Assembly (NCBI GenBank): GCA_027032855.1
Contig: JALVLX010000044.1
Span: 1 to 5,711, forward strand
DNA: 5,711 nt
Reading direction: 5' to 3'
Source: Flavobacteriales bacterium
GTDB taxonomy: Bacteria; Bacteroidota; Bacteroidia; Flavobacteriales; Flavobacteriaceae
Made by a program: the position numbers and the translations under genes. How positions within the stretch are numbered: the first letter of the stretch is position 1; each line of letters starts with the position of its first letter. The notes beneath the pieces are model-generated. The model was not told the DNA's origin. It worked only from the letters and a program-made list of their open reading frames with translations, and did not search any database. Positions 1 to 5,711 of the stretch are shown in pieces.

Positions 1-2
1 AA

Positions 3-47
3 GGTCATTGAGTGATCCCGATGAATCGGGATTGTATCGAAATGACC
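3..47. repeat. Nested intergenic palindrome (REP-like element)
   Basis: Two inverted repeats are nested here. The outer arms GGTCATT (3-9) and AATGACC (41-47) are perfect reverse complements. Inside them, ATCCCGA (15-21) and TCGGGAT (26-32) form a 7-bp stem with a TGAA loop. No T-run follows the stem, so it is unlikely to be a simple rho-independent terminator. The layout (GTCATTGAG...TCGAAATGAC arms) resembles palindromes that recur between genes in flavobacterial genomes; that comparison is from memory and untested. It could be a remnant of a dispersed repeat or a structured 3' end of a gene lying upstream of the window. Confidence 0.7.
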
Positions 48-79
48 GATGTCGCACTTCGAACTTTATCGCTTTTTCG

Positions 80-127
80 CTTGGTACTTTCCACTAAAAA
101 ACTTTCCACTTTGTCACTTGGTACTTT
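80..127 (+). repeat. Degenerate ACTTTCCACT / CTTGGTACTTT direct repeats
   Basis: ACTTTCCACT occurs exactly at 86-95 and 101-110. CTTGGTACTTT occurs exactly at 80-90 and 117-127. The wider tract from about 54 to 131 is rich in further ACTT/CTTT variants, giving an irregular, partly duplicated low-complexity block. It has no coding potential and ends just before the predicted promoter of the MBL-fold gene. The second CTTGG copy supplies the possible -33 element. This is either slipped-strand duplication or a degenerate member of a dispersed repeat family. Confidence 0.65.
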
Positions 128-149
128 AAACTAATTTTCCGTATATTCG
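118..149 (+). promoter_or_regulatory. Probable Bacteroidota-type promoter for the MBL hydrolase / S8 peptidase pair
   Basis: TATATTCG (142-149) matches the Bacteroidota -7 consensus TAnnTTTG at all but one fixed position. A TTG at 118-120 lies 21 nt upstream, near the spacing usual for the -33 element. Transcription would begin around 155-158, leaving a very short leader before the ATG at 168. Assignment is by consensus only. Confidence 0.4.
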
Positions 150-167
150 TATCAAATTTAAAAAAAC

Positions 168-1031
168 ATGAAACTCTACACTATTTCACACGGTGATTTT
201 AAACTGGACGGCGGCGCTATGTTTGGCGTTGTTCCCAAGGTTATTTGGCAACGCACCAATCCGGCTGATGAGAATAATCTGATTGAAATGACCACTCGCA
301 GTTTGCTTATTGAAGACGGCAACCGATTGATTTTGATCGATACAGGCATGGGCGACAAGCAGTCTGAGAAGTTTTTCAGCTACTACAAGCCCAGCAAACG
401 CAATATGTTTGATGAAACACTCAAAAAATACGGTTTTCATCGCGACGATATTACCGACGTTTTTATGACCCACCTGCATTTTGACCATTGTGGTGGCTCT
501 ATTGTCAGAAACGACAAAGGATTTTACGAACCGGCTTTCAAGAATGCTAAATTTTGGAGCAATGACAAACATTGGGATTGGGCTGTCAATCCCAATCCAC
601 GCGAAAAAGCCAGTTTTTTATCCGAAAACATCTTGCCCATTGAAGAAAGCGGTCAATTAAATTTTGTTGACACACCCGAGAACGGACATATTACAAAATC
701 TCCGGATTTGAATTTTGATGTGCTTTTTGTGGACGGGCATACCGAAAAACAAATGCTCCCGATGATAGACTACAAAGGACATAAAATTGTTTACATGGCA
801 GATTTTTTGCCTACAACCGGACATATTCCGTTGCCCTACGTGATGGGATATGATACCAGACCTTTGATTACCATTGACGAAAGACAAGAATTTTTTAGCC
901 GTGCAGCGGATGAAAAATGGCTTTTATTCTTGGAACATGACGCCTATAACGAACTTTGTACATTAAAACATACTGAAAAAGGCGTTCGTTTGGATAAAAT
1001 TTTTAAATTTGACGAAATTTTTAATGATTAA
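168..1031 (+). CDS. MBL-fold metallo-hydrolase (lactonase / methyl parathion hydrolase-like)
   Basis: This is a 287-aa soluble protein with no signal peptide, so probably cytoplasmic. It carries a complete dinuclear metal site of the metallo-beta-lactamase fold. HLHFDH supplies H102, H104, D106 and H107; GHT supplies H191; D212 is the likely bridging aspartate in YMADF; and H257 lies in FLEHD. An LLIEDGNRLILIDTGMGD segment (about 46-63) is the usual beta-strand pair before the site. Length and motif spacing fit the branch containing AHL lactonases, YtnP-like enzymes and methyl parathion hydrolase, whose members open lactones or cleave esters. The substrate cannot be read from sequence. The GHT motif continues as GHTEKQ rather than the frequent GHTxGH. 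The ATG at 168 follows an A-rich leader (AAAAAAAC) with no Shine-Dalgarno, as is usual for the phylum. The S8 peptidase gene begins 11 bp after its stop, so the two are probably cotranscribed. Confidence 0.88.
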   Translation: MKLYTISHGDFKLDGGAMFGVVPKVIWQRTNPADENNLIEMTTRSLLIEDGNRLILIDTGMGDKQSEKFFSYYKPSKRNMFDETLKKYGFHRDDITDVFMTHLHFDHCGGSIVRNDKGFYEPAFKNAKFWSNDKHWDWAVNPNPREKASFLSENILPIEESGQLNFVDTPENGHITKSPDLNFDVLFVDGHTEKQMLPMIDYKGHKIVYMADFLPTTGHIPLPYVMGYDTRPLITIDERQEFFSRAADEKWLLFLEHDAYNELCTLKHTEKGVRLDKIFKFDEIFND

Positions 1032-1042
1032 AACAAAATAAG

Positions 1043-2761
1043 ATGAATAAATTAAGATTATTAGGGCTTTCACTTGCTGCCGGATTAGTCATGGCAAGCT
1101 GTGGATCTACCCAAAAAACAGCGCAAAAGACAGCACAAGACAACCAAGAAAAAATCGGTAGTTCAGTTACAGCTCCGGAACCCTTACCTCAAAAATTTGT
1201 ATCGGTTTTCAAAGATGAAGATTTAAAAAACTGGCAACACACCAACCCGTTTGAAAGCCACATGCCGGGTATGAGCACCGAAAAAGCTTATCAAGAGCTT
1301 TTGAAAGACAAGCCTGCTGACATGGTTATTGTAGCTGTTGTAGATGCCGGAATTGACATTAACCACCCGGATTTACAACCCATCATTTGGACAAACAAAG
1401 GTGAAATTCCCAATAACGGTATTGACGATGATCACAACGGCTATGTTGATGACGTTCACGGTTGGAACTTCTTAGGAGCCAAAGACGGCAAAATGGCCGG
1501 TCCCGAGCAATTGGAAATGACCAGAATTGTAGCCAAATATCGCAAACAATGGAAAGGTTTAACCCTTGACAGCATCGGACCGGAAGATCAACCAATGTTC
1601 AAATTATACCAACGAGCTGAAAAAGAATTAGCCGGCAAGTTGCAACATCTACAAGCTTTGAAAGGACGATACAACCAATTTGCAGCAATGTATGAAAGAG
1701 CGGAAAAGTCTTTAAAAGAAGCACTTGGTACAGACAAACTGACCAAAGAAGCCGTGAAAAACTTAAAAACCAATGATGTAATGGTGCAACAAGCACAACA
1801 AATGTATTTGAGCGGTGTTGGTGAACGTTTGAAAAATTTTAAAAATTATATTGACAGCCAAGAAAAATATAATCTAAACATTGATTTCAACGGTCGTATT
1901 CAAGGTGATGACCCTGACAATATCAACGACAGAAACTATGGTAACAACAATGTCATTCCACCCAAAGATGATGAATTGCACGGTACACACGTTGCCGGAA
2001 TCATCGCACAATTGAGACACAACGGTATTGGTGGTGACGGTGTGGCTGACCATGTTTTGATTATGCCTGTAAGAGCTGTTCCTGACGGTGATGAATATGA
2101 CAAAGATATTGCACTGGCTTTCAGATATGCCGTTGATAATGGTGCCAAAGTTATCAATACCAGTTTCGGTAAATATTTCAGCCCACACAAAGAATGGGTT
2201 TGGGACGCTATCAAATATGCCGCAGACCACGACGTATTAATTGTTAATGCTGCCGGTAATGACGGTAAAGATATGGACGAATTTGGTGCAAAAATATCTT
2301 ATCCTAACGATGGAGACAAACAGGGTGAAGAAATCTCAGACAATTTCTTAAATGTTGGTGCTATAGGCCCCAATTACGGTGCTGACATGGTTGCTCCTTT
2401 TAGTAATTACGGTAAAGAAACTGTTGATGTTTTCTCTCCCGGTATGAAAATTTATGCCACTGTACCTTTCAGTGACTTCAAATTTTTACAAGGAACTTCT
2501 ATGGCTTCTCCCGATGTTGCCGGTGTAGCAGCCTTGATCCGTTCCCGTTTCCCCGAATTATCAGCTTCTGAAGTTAAACATATTATCATGGATTCAGGTT
2601 TATCACCTCAAATTATGGTTATCAAACCCGAAGAAGATGATTATGAAGGCGAACCCAGACTGGTTAAATTCTCTTCATTGAGCAAATCTGGAAATATGGT
2701 AAATGTTTATAACGCTATTTTGTTAGCCGAAGAATTGTCAAAAGAGAAAAAAGGAAAATAA
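1043..2761 (+). CDS. Lipoprotein subtilisin-like serine peptidase (family S8)
   Basis: This is a 572-aa subtilase. The N-terminus is a lipoprotein signal peptide with a lipobox ending MAS-C20, so the mature protein should be anchored by a lipidated Cys20. The residues after Cys20 (GSTQKTAQK) lack the acidic cluster of known Bacteroidota surface-export signals, which suggests the periplasmic face; this is inference. The catalytic triad is D101 (VVDAGID), H313 (HGTHVAGI) and S486 (GTSMASP), with oxyanion-hole N406 (AAGND). An Asp/Asn-rich loop, NNGIDDDHNGYVDD (124-137), looks like a calcium site. Asp and His are 212 residues apart, against about 32 in subtilisin. Much of the gap is a charged, probably alpha-helical insertion (about 150-280), a form I recall from other Bacteroidota S8 proteins. 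There is no recognisable I9 propeptide and no C-terminal type IX sorting domain. The terminator at 2805-2833 closes the unit. Likely role: envelope protein quality control or peptide degradation; substrate unknown. Confidence 0.93.
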   Translation: MNKLRLLGLSLAAGLVMASCGSTQKTAQKTAQDNQEKIGSSVTAPEPLPQKFVSVFKDEDLKNWQHTNPFESHMPGMSTEKAYQELLKDKPADMVIVAVVDAGIDINHPDLQPIIWTNKGEIPNNGIDDDHNGYVDDVHGWNFLGAKDGKMAGPEQLEMTRIVAKYRKQWKGLTLDSIGPEDQPMFKLYQRAEKELAGKLQHLQALKGRYNQFAAMYERAEKSLKEALGTDKLTKEAVKNLKTNDVMVQQAQQMYLSGVGERLKNFKNYIDSQEKYNLNIDFNGRIQGDDPDNINDRNYGNNNVIPPKDDELHGTHVAGIIAQLRHNGIGGDGVADHVLIMPVRAVPDGDEYDKDIALAFRYAVDNGAKVINTSFGKYFSPHKEWVWDAIKYAADHDVLIVNAAGNDGKDMDEFGAKISYPNDGDKQGEEISDNFLNVGAIGPNYGADMVAPFSNYGKETVDVFSPGMKIYATVPFSDFKFLQGTSMASPDVAGVAALIRSRFPELSASEVKHIIMDSGLSPQIMVIKPEEDDYEGEPRLVKFSSLSKSGNMVNVYNAILLAEELSKEKKGK

Positions 2762-2765
2762 ATGT

Positions 2766-2806
2766 TTTAACTAAACTTTAACTAACTTTAATAAATTTTT
2801 AACTAA
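2766..2806 (+). repeat. Helically spaced TTTAACTAA direct repeats
   Basis: TTTAACTAA occurs exactly at 2766-2774, 2777-2785 and 2798-2806, with a variant TTTAATAAA at 2787-2795. Start-to-start spacings are 11, 10 and 11 bp, close to one DNA helical turn. A further exact copy at 2872-2880 lies 10 bp before the next gene's ATG. The array sits between the S8 peptidase stop and the terminator. AT-rich drift could produce it, but the regular spacing is unusual. No function is known to me. Confidence 0.6.
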
Positions 2807-2833
2807 AAAGCCGGTAGCTCATACCGGCTTTTT
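2805..2833 (+). terminator. Rho-independent terminator after the S8 peptidase gene
   Basis: AAAAAGCCGGTA (2805-2816) pairs perfectly with TACCGGCTTTTT (2822-2833) across a 5-nt loop (GCTCA). This gives a 12-bp stem with a GC-rich core flanked by an A-run and a T-run. The plus-strand T-run ends the MBL/S8 transcript. The symmetric A-run would let it work on the minus strand too, but no minus-strand gene reads towards it nearby. It separates the S8 peptidase from the outer-membrane protein gene. Confidence 0.93.
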
Positions 2834-2836
2834 CTA

Positions 2837-2844
2837 TAATTTTG
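2837..2844 (+). promoter_or_regulatory. Probable -7 promoter box for the outer-membrane protein gene
   Basis: TAATTTTG is an exact match to the Bacteroidota -7 consensus TAnnTTTG. It lies directly after the terminator and 46 bp before the ATG at 2891, implying a leader of roughly 40 nt. No TTG-type -33 element is visible at the expected distance, where the terminator stem lies, so this promoter is weak or relies on the -7 box alone. Confidence 0.45.
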
Positions 2845-2890
2845 CTGTAACATTTTATATTTTCATACATCTTTAACTAAAACCAAACAC

Positions 2891-4144
2891 ATGAAAACAT
2901 TATATTTTATCATTCTTACCTTCTCTTTTTGGTCGTTACAAGCACAAGATACTCACAAAGTAAAAATCTTTTATGATTGTCAAGCCGGTTATTGCGAAAC
3001 AACCTATATCAAAGAAAACTTGGAAGAAGTAGAATTTGTAAGAGACCGGAAATTTGCTGATGTTCATATTATTACTTTATCAGAACGAGCAGGAAGTGGC
3101 GGACAAGTATTTCATTTGAATTTTATAGGACAAAATGATTTCAAAGATATTCAACAAAAATATGATTTTTCAATAGGCGCAGATAGCACAACAGATCTTA
3201 TACGAAAAAAAATACTAAAATATCTTCGGCTTGGTTTAGTGCCGTTTTGGTACAAAAATGGCTTTGCCGACAAAATGGAGATTAAATTTCATGTTAATAA
3301 ACAAAAAAAAGAAATTGTTGACAAATGGAACCATTGGGTTTTTAAAATCGGGGCTAATACTTGGTTAAACGGTGACAGTAATTCGAGCAATAGAAATATA
3401 AGTAGCTACGCCAGTGCGACAAAAGTTGATAAAAAGAATAAATTCTCTTTCCGTTTAAGATACAACAATGGCCGTAACAAATATACTTTTAACGGAAACG
3501 AAATCAAATCGGAAAAAGAATCGTTTTATGCATCTTCCTATTATATTTGGGGTATAAATGAACATTGGTCGTATGGTGTTTTTACCGGATTTAAAAGGTC
3601 TAAGTTTAGCAATTATGACCGGGCTTTTTCAACATACGGCGGATTAGAATACAGCTTTTTCCCTTATAAAGATGCTGCAAGCAAAAGTCTGGTCTTGACC
3701 ACAAAACTCGGTAATGAATATAACCGGTATTTTGAAAAAACCGTTTATAACAAAATAGACGAAATGCTCTGGCGTGGCAAAGTATCTCTCAACAGTAATT
3801 TGGTGAAAAAATGGGGTAGCATTTATGCCGGCATCAATTATTCTGCCTATCTGCATGATATAAAATTATATACCGTCGGTTTTAATCTGGGAACGGATTT
3901 AAGAATTGCTAAAGGGTTGAATTTAAACACCAACGCCTATTACGGGATACAACATGACCAAATAAACATAGCAGCAGGTAATTTGACTTTGGAAGAAACC
4001 TTACTCAGACAAAAACAATTGCAATCCGGCTATAGTTATTTTGTAAGTATGGGACTTAGTTATTCGTTCGGTTCCATTTACAACAGTATTGTCAACCCAC
4101 GATTTGATGGCGGTGGCAGTAGCAAGACTTATTACTTTTTCTAA
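2891..4144 (+). CDS. Uncharacterised outer-membrane beta-barrel protein (FGSIYNSIVNPRF family)
   Basis: This is a 417-aa exported protein. Residues 1-18 form a classical signal peptide with likely cleavage LQA/QD. Residues 24-120 look like a small soluble alpha/beta domain: VKIFYDC, then FVRDRKFADVHIITL (49-63), a glycine-rich SGGQVFHLNFIG (69-80), and a helix ending LRLGLVPFW. C30 and C35 (DCQAGYC) could form a disulfide. From about residue 146 to the end, alternating aromatic/polar strands and turns are typical of an outer-membrane barrel (for example NHWVFKIGANTWL, HWSYGVFTGF, YSYFVSMGLSYSFG). It ends in FGSIYNSIVNPRF (393-405) plus a short tail, SSKTYYFF. I recall proteins with this two-part layout, FVRDRKxADVH motif and GSIxNxxVNPRF ending as widespread hypothetical proteins in Bacteroidota; no function is known to me. 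The gene appears to be transcribed alone: a terminator precedes it and it converges on tadA. Confidence 0.82.
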   Translation: MKTLYFIILTFSFWSLQAQDTHKVKIFYDCQAGYCETTYIKENLEEVEFVRDRKFADVHIITLSERAGSGGQVFHLNFIGQNDFKDIQQKYDFSIGADSTTDLIRKKILKYLRLGLVPFWYKNGFADKMEIKFHVNKQKKEIVDKWNHWVFKIGANTWLNGDSNSSNRNISSYASATKVDKKNKFSFRLRYNNGRNKYTFNGNEIKSEKESFYASSYYIWGINEHWSYGVFTGFKRSKFSNYDRAFSTYGGLEYSFFPYKDAASKSLVLTTKLGNEYNRYFEKTVYNKIDEMLWRGKVSLNSNLVKKWGSIYAGINYSAYLHDIKLYTVGFNLGTDLRIAKGLNLNTNAYYGIQHDQINIAAGNLTLEETLLRQKQLQSGYSYFVSMGLSYSFGSIYNSIVNPRFDGGGSSKTYYFF

Positions 4145-4159
4145 AAGTCCCGCATACTA

Positions 4160-4603
4160 TCACTTACGCATTTTCTCAAAAAACACTTTGAGTAAAGCTT
4201 CGCTTTCATCAGCCAAAACACCACCTGTTATTTCTGTTTTCGGATGCACCTTGCAATGCCAATGTTGGTAACCGCGTTGCTCATCGTAAGCGCCGAAAAC
4301 TATTTTGCCTACTTGGGTCCAAAAGGCTGCTCCGGCACACATTTGACAAGGTTCCAGAGTAACGTAAAGCGTGCAATCCTTCAAATACTTACTCCCCAAA
4401 AAATTGGTTGCTGCCGTAAAAGCCAACATTTCGGCATGTGCCGTCGGGTCATTTAAAGTTTCTACTTGGTTATGCCCCTTGGCAATGATTTGCCCCTTAC
4501 AAACGACAACGGCTCCTACAGGAACCTCGCCTTCAGCAAGAGCTATTTCCGCTTCTTGCAAAGCTTTGCGCATAAAATAAGTATCATCAAAGGGTTGTAT
4601 CAT
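4160..4603 (-). CDS. tadA: tRNA-specific adenosine deaminase TadA
   Basis: This is a 147-aa zinc-dependent deaminase of the cytidine/deoxycytidylate deaminase fold. It has the zinc ligands H56, C86 and C89 (TAHAE and LEPCQMCAGA) and the proton-shuttling E58. The early segment GEVPVGAVVV and the later KIVFGAYDEQRGY match TadA, which converts A34 to inosine in the wobble position of tRNA-Arg(ACG). Length fits the family (about 150). A guanine or other nucleoside deaminase is the main alternative, but the TAHAEM...PCQMCAGA pattern favours TadA. Its ATG overlaps the gpsA stop by one base, so it is probably translationally coupled to gpsA and shares its promoter. Its stop lies 15 bp from the stop of the convergent outer-membrane protein gene. 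Confidence 0.87.
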   Translation of the reverse strand: MIQPFDDTYFMRKALQEAEIALAEGEVPVGAVVVCKGQIIAKGHNQVETLNDPTAHAEMLAFTAATNFLGSKYLKDCTLYVTLEPCQMCAGAAFWTQVGKIVFGAYDEQRGYQHWHCKVHPKTEITGGVLADESEALLKVFFEKMRK

Positions 4604-4605
4604 CA
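4601..4605 (-). promoter_or_regulatory. TGATG stop-start overlap between gpsA and tadA
   Basis: Read on the minus strand, TGATG holds the gpsA stop TGA and the tadA start ATG sharing one A. No Shine-Dalgarno lies before it. Such overlaps usually let a terminating ribosome restart on the next gene, and the overlap fixes the tadA start. Confidence 0.8.
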
Positions 4606-5613
4606 GTCTAATTTTTCAGAAAGTTTGACAAATTCGTTTTTCGGATTGGTATTTTTGTATAAAATTCTGTAAACCGCATCAATAATAGGTGTTTTAGCTT
4701 TTCCGTCACCCAATTTGCGATTAATTTCATAAGCCGGTTTGGTCGCGTAATAACCTTCTGCCACCATACGCATCTCTGCCATGGCGCTACGCACCGTATA
4801 GCCCTTGCCTATCATACTACCAAATGTACGGTTACGGCTAAAGATAGAATAACCGGTTACCAGTAAGTCTCCAAGATATGCCGAATTGTCAATATTTCGT
4901 TTGCGCTTATCTACATTCTTTTTGATAAATTTTTTCATCTCACGAATAGCATTGGACATCAAAATGGCTTGAAAGTTGTCACCATAACCCAAGCCGTGTG
5001 CCATACCGGCGGCAATAGCATAAACATTTTTTAAAACTGCCGCCCACTCTATTCCGAATACATCTTTGGAATAAGTGGTTTTGATAAACCAACTGTTTAA
5101 AAATCCCGACATTTGTTTGGCTACGGATTTTCGTTTGGCAGCAATAGTTAAGTATGACAAACGTTCCATAGCTACCTCTTCGGCATGACAAGGACCGGCA
5201 ATTACACCAAGATTTTTTTCGGGAATATCATGGTGTTTTTTTAGATGCTCTCCTAAGATTAATAAAGTCTCCGGCACAATACCCTTAACAGCCGAAAAAA
5301 TGATTTTCCCTTTTAAATCAACCGTAATTTTATCTAACTCCGCCTTAACAAAAGCTGAAGGAATGGCAATAATAATAGTGTCGGCATACGATACCACTTT
5401 ATTGATATCATTGCTGATTTTTATTTGATCCGGATTGAATAATACTTGTTGCAAGTATTTAGGGTTGTGATGATGCAACTTAAAGTGTTCCTTGGTATAA
5501 ACACTACGAACGTACCACGCCACTTCATCTAAATTCTCCGTTAACATTTTGACAATAGCCGTAGCCCAGCTACCGCTTCCCAGTACAGCTACTTTGTGTT
5601 TGTTTTTATTCAT
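4603..5613 (-). CDS. gpsA: NAD(P)H-dependent glycerol-3-phosphate dehydrogenase GpsA
   Basis: This enzyme reduces dihydroxyacetone phosphate to sn-glycerol 3-phosphate, the backbone precursor of phospholipids, in the cytoplasm. The 336 residues fit the family length. The N-terminal Rossmann fold begins VAVLGSGSWATA with the nucleotide-binding GSGSWA at 12-17, followed by IIIAIPSAF (80-88) and FSAVKGI with K110. GPCHAEEVA (140-148) links to the C-terminal helical domain. That domain carries LKNVYAIAAGMAHGLGYGDN with the likely catalytic K195, then GDLLVTGYS (248-256) with D249 and SRNRTFG (259-265). Position 254 is glycine where many GpsA proteins have cysteine (TC.S); this looks like a lineage variant, not a defect. 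The ATG at 5613 gives the glycine motif its normal distance from the N-terminus. A -7 box lies 22 bp upstream, and tadA follows with a 1-bp overlap. Confidence 0.95.
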   Translation of the reverse strand: MNKNKHKVAVLGSGSWATAIVKMLTENLDEVAWYVRSVYTKEHFKLHHHNPKYLQQVLFNPDQIKISNDINKVVSYADTIIIAIPSAFVKAELDKITVDLKGKIIFSAVKGIVPETLLILGEHLKKHHDIPEKNLGVIAGPCHAEEVAMERLSYLTIAAKRKSVAKQMSGFLNSWFIKTTYSKDVFGIEWAAVLKNVYAIAAGMAHGLGYGDNFQAILMSNAIREMKKFIKKNVDKRKRNIDNSAYLGDLLVTGYSIFSRNRTFGSMIGKGYTVRSAMAEMRMVAEGYYATKPAYEINRKLGDGKAKTPIIDAVYRILYKNTNPKNEFVKLSEKLD

Positions 5614-5634
5614 AAATAAGTTTTTTGGCTTCTA

Positions 5635-5642
5635 CAAATATA
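5635..5642 (-). promoter_or_regulatory. Probable -7 promoter box for gpsA-tadA
   Basis: Read on the minus strand, TATATTTG exactly matches TAnnTTTG and lies 21-22 bp before the gpsA ATG, implying a leader of only about 15 nt. No good TTG -33 element is seen about 20 nt upstream. The repeat tract at 5660-5680 occupies the neighbouring upstream DNA. Confidence 0.5.
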
Positions 5643-5659
5643 GTCAATCTTCGTTAATA

Positions 5660-5680
5660 GTTGAAGGTTGAAAGTTGAAA
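5660..5680. repeat. 7-bp tandem repeat GTTGAAA, three units
   Basis: GTTGAAG (5660-5666), GTTGAAA (5667-5673) and GTTGAAA (5674-5680) follow without gaps, with a partial GTT of a fourth unit at 5681-5683. Read on the minus strand, towards gpsA, the units are TTTCAAC, giving AACTTTCAACTTTCAACC. This resembles the ACTTTCCACT tract upstream of the MBL hydrolase gene. It lies about 18 bp upstream of the gpsA -7 box. Copy number of such short tandem repeats can vary by replication slippage. The remaining DNA to the window edge (5684-5711) shows nothing identifiable. Confidence 0.75.
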
Positions 5681-5711
5681 GTTCAGGACAAACGCACTAT
5701 AAAAAATTAAA

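Noticed and set aside
15..32. Hairpin ATCCCGA-TGAA-TCGGGAT as a rho-independent terminator of an upstream gene
   Set aside because: The bases after the stem (TGTATCG) are not a T-run on the plus strand, and the outer palindromic arms fit a dispersed repeat better.
80..127. Repeats near the left edge as a CRISPR array
   Set aside because: The repeats are only 10-11 bp, irregularly spaced and without uniform spacers, and no cas gene is present.
186..572. 128-residue minus-strand open frame opposite the MBL-fold gene
   Set aside because: It is antisense to the HLHFDH metal-site region of the hydrolase, and its translation shows no recognisable motif.
1874..2230. 118-residue minus-strand open frame inside the S8 peptidase gene
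   Set aside because: It lies opposite the catalytic-His to Asn region of a clear subtilase, resembles no known protein, and has no promoter or start context.
4134..4148. Small inverted repeat ACTTTT/AAAAGT at the end of the outer-membrane protein gene
   Set aside because: The stem is only 6 bp, nearly all A-T, overlaps the stop codon, and has no following T-run, so it does not support a terminator call.
4244..4672. Plus-strand open frames of 68-70 residues across tadA and the end of gpsA
   Set aside because: They are antisense to genes with intact zinc and NAD-binding motifs, and their translations show no domain or signal peptide.

Overview
The window looks like a core-genome segment of a member of the Bacteroidota, most likely Flavobacteriia-like. 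The evidence is the AT-rich sequence, the absence of clear Shine-Dalgarno sites before any gene (A-rich leaders instead), TAnnTTTG-type -7 promoter boxes, and protein families of typical Bacteroidota form. These families are a lipoprotein subtilase with a long helical insertion, an outer-membrane protein ending in FGSIYNSIVNPRF, and a GpsA with GPCHAEE. The genus cannot be named from the sequence alone.

Layout: positions 1-167 are non-coding. They hold a nested palindrome (3-47), a tract of degenerate ACTTTCCACT / CTTGGTACTTT repeats, and a probable promoter. A plus-strand gene pair follows: an MBL-fold metallo-hydrolase (168-1031) and, 11 bp later, a lipoprotein subtilisin-like S8 peptidase (1043-2761). 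Next comes a short intergenic region with helically spaced TTTAACTAA repeats, a very clear rho-independent terminator (2805-2833) and a -7 box. That box probably drives a separate plus-strand gene for an uncharacterised outer-membrane beta-barrel protein (2891-4144).

This gene converges, with 15 bp between stop codons, on a minus-strand pair: gpsA (5613-4603), whose stop overlaps the start of tadA (4603-4160) as TGATG. The last 98 bp hold the gpsA promoter region and a 7-bp tandem repeat.

Functionally there are three units. The first is an envelope/degradation pair (lactonase-like hydrolase plus periplasmic protease), probably one transcript. The second is a singly transcribed outer-membrane protein. 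The third is a housekeeping pair serving phospholipid precursor synthesis (GpsA) and wobble-inosine formation in tRNA (TadA). I see no CRISPR array, tRNA, rRNA, transposase, toxin-antitoxin pair or phage gene, and no convincing novel multigene system. The most interesting items are the uncharacterised outer-membrane protein and the small intergenic repeats. Two of these repeat tracts lie in the same orientation just upstream of promoters at both ends of the window.
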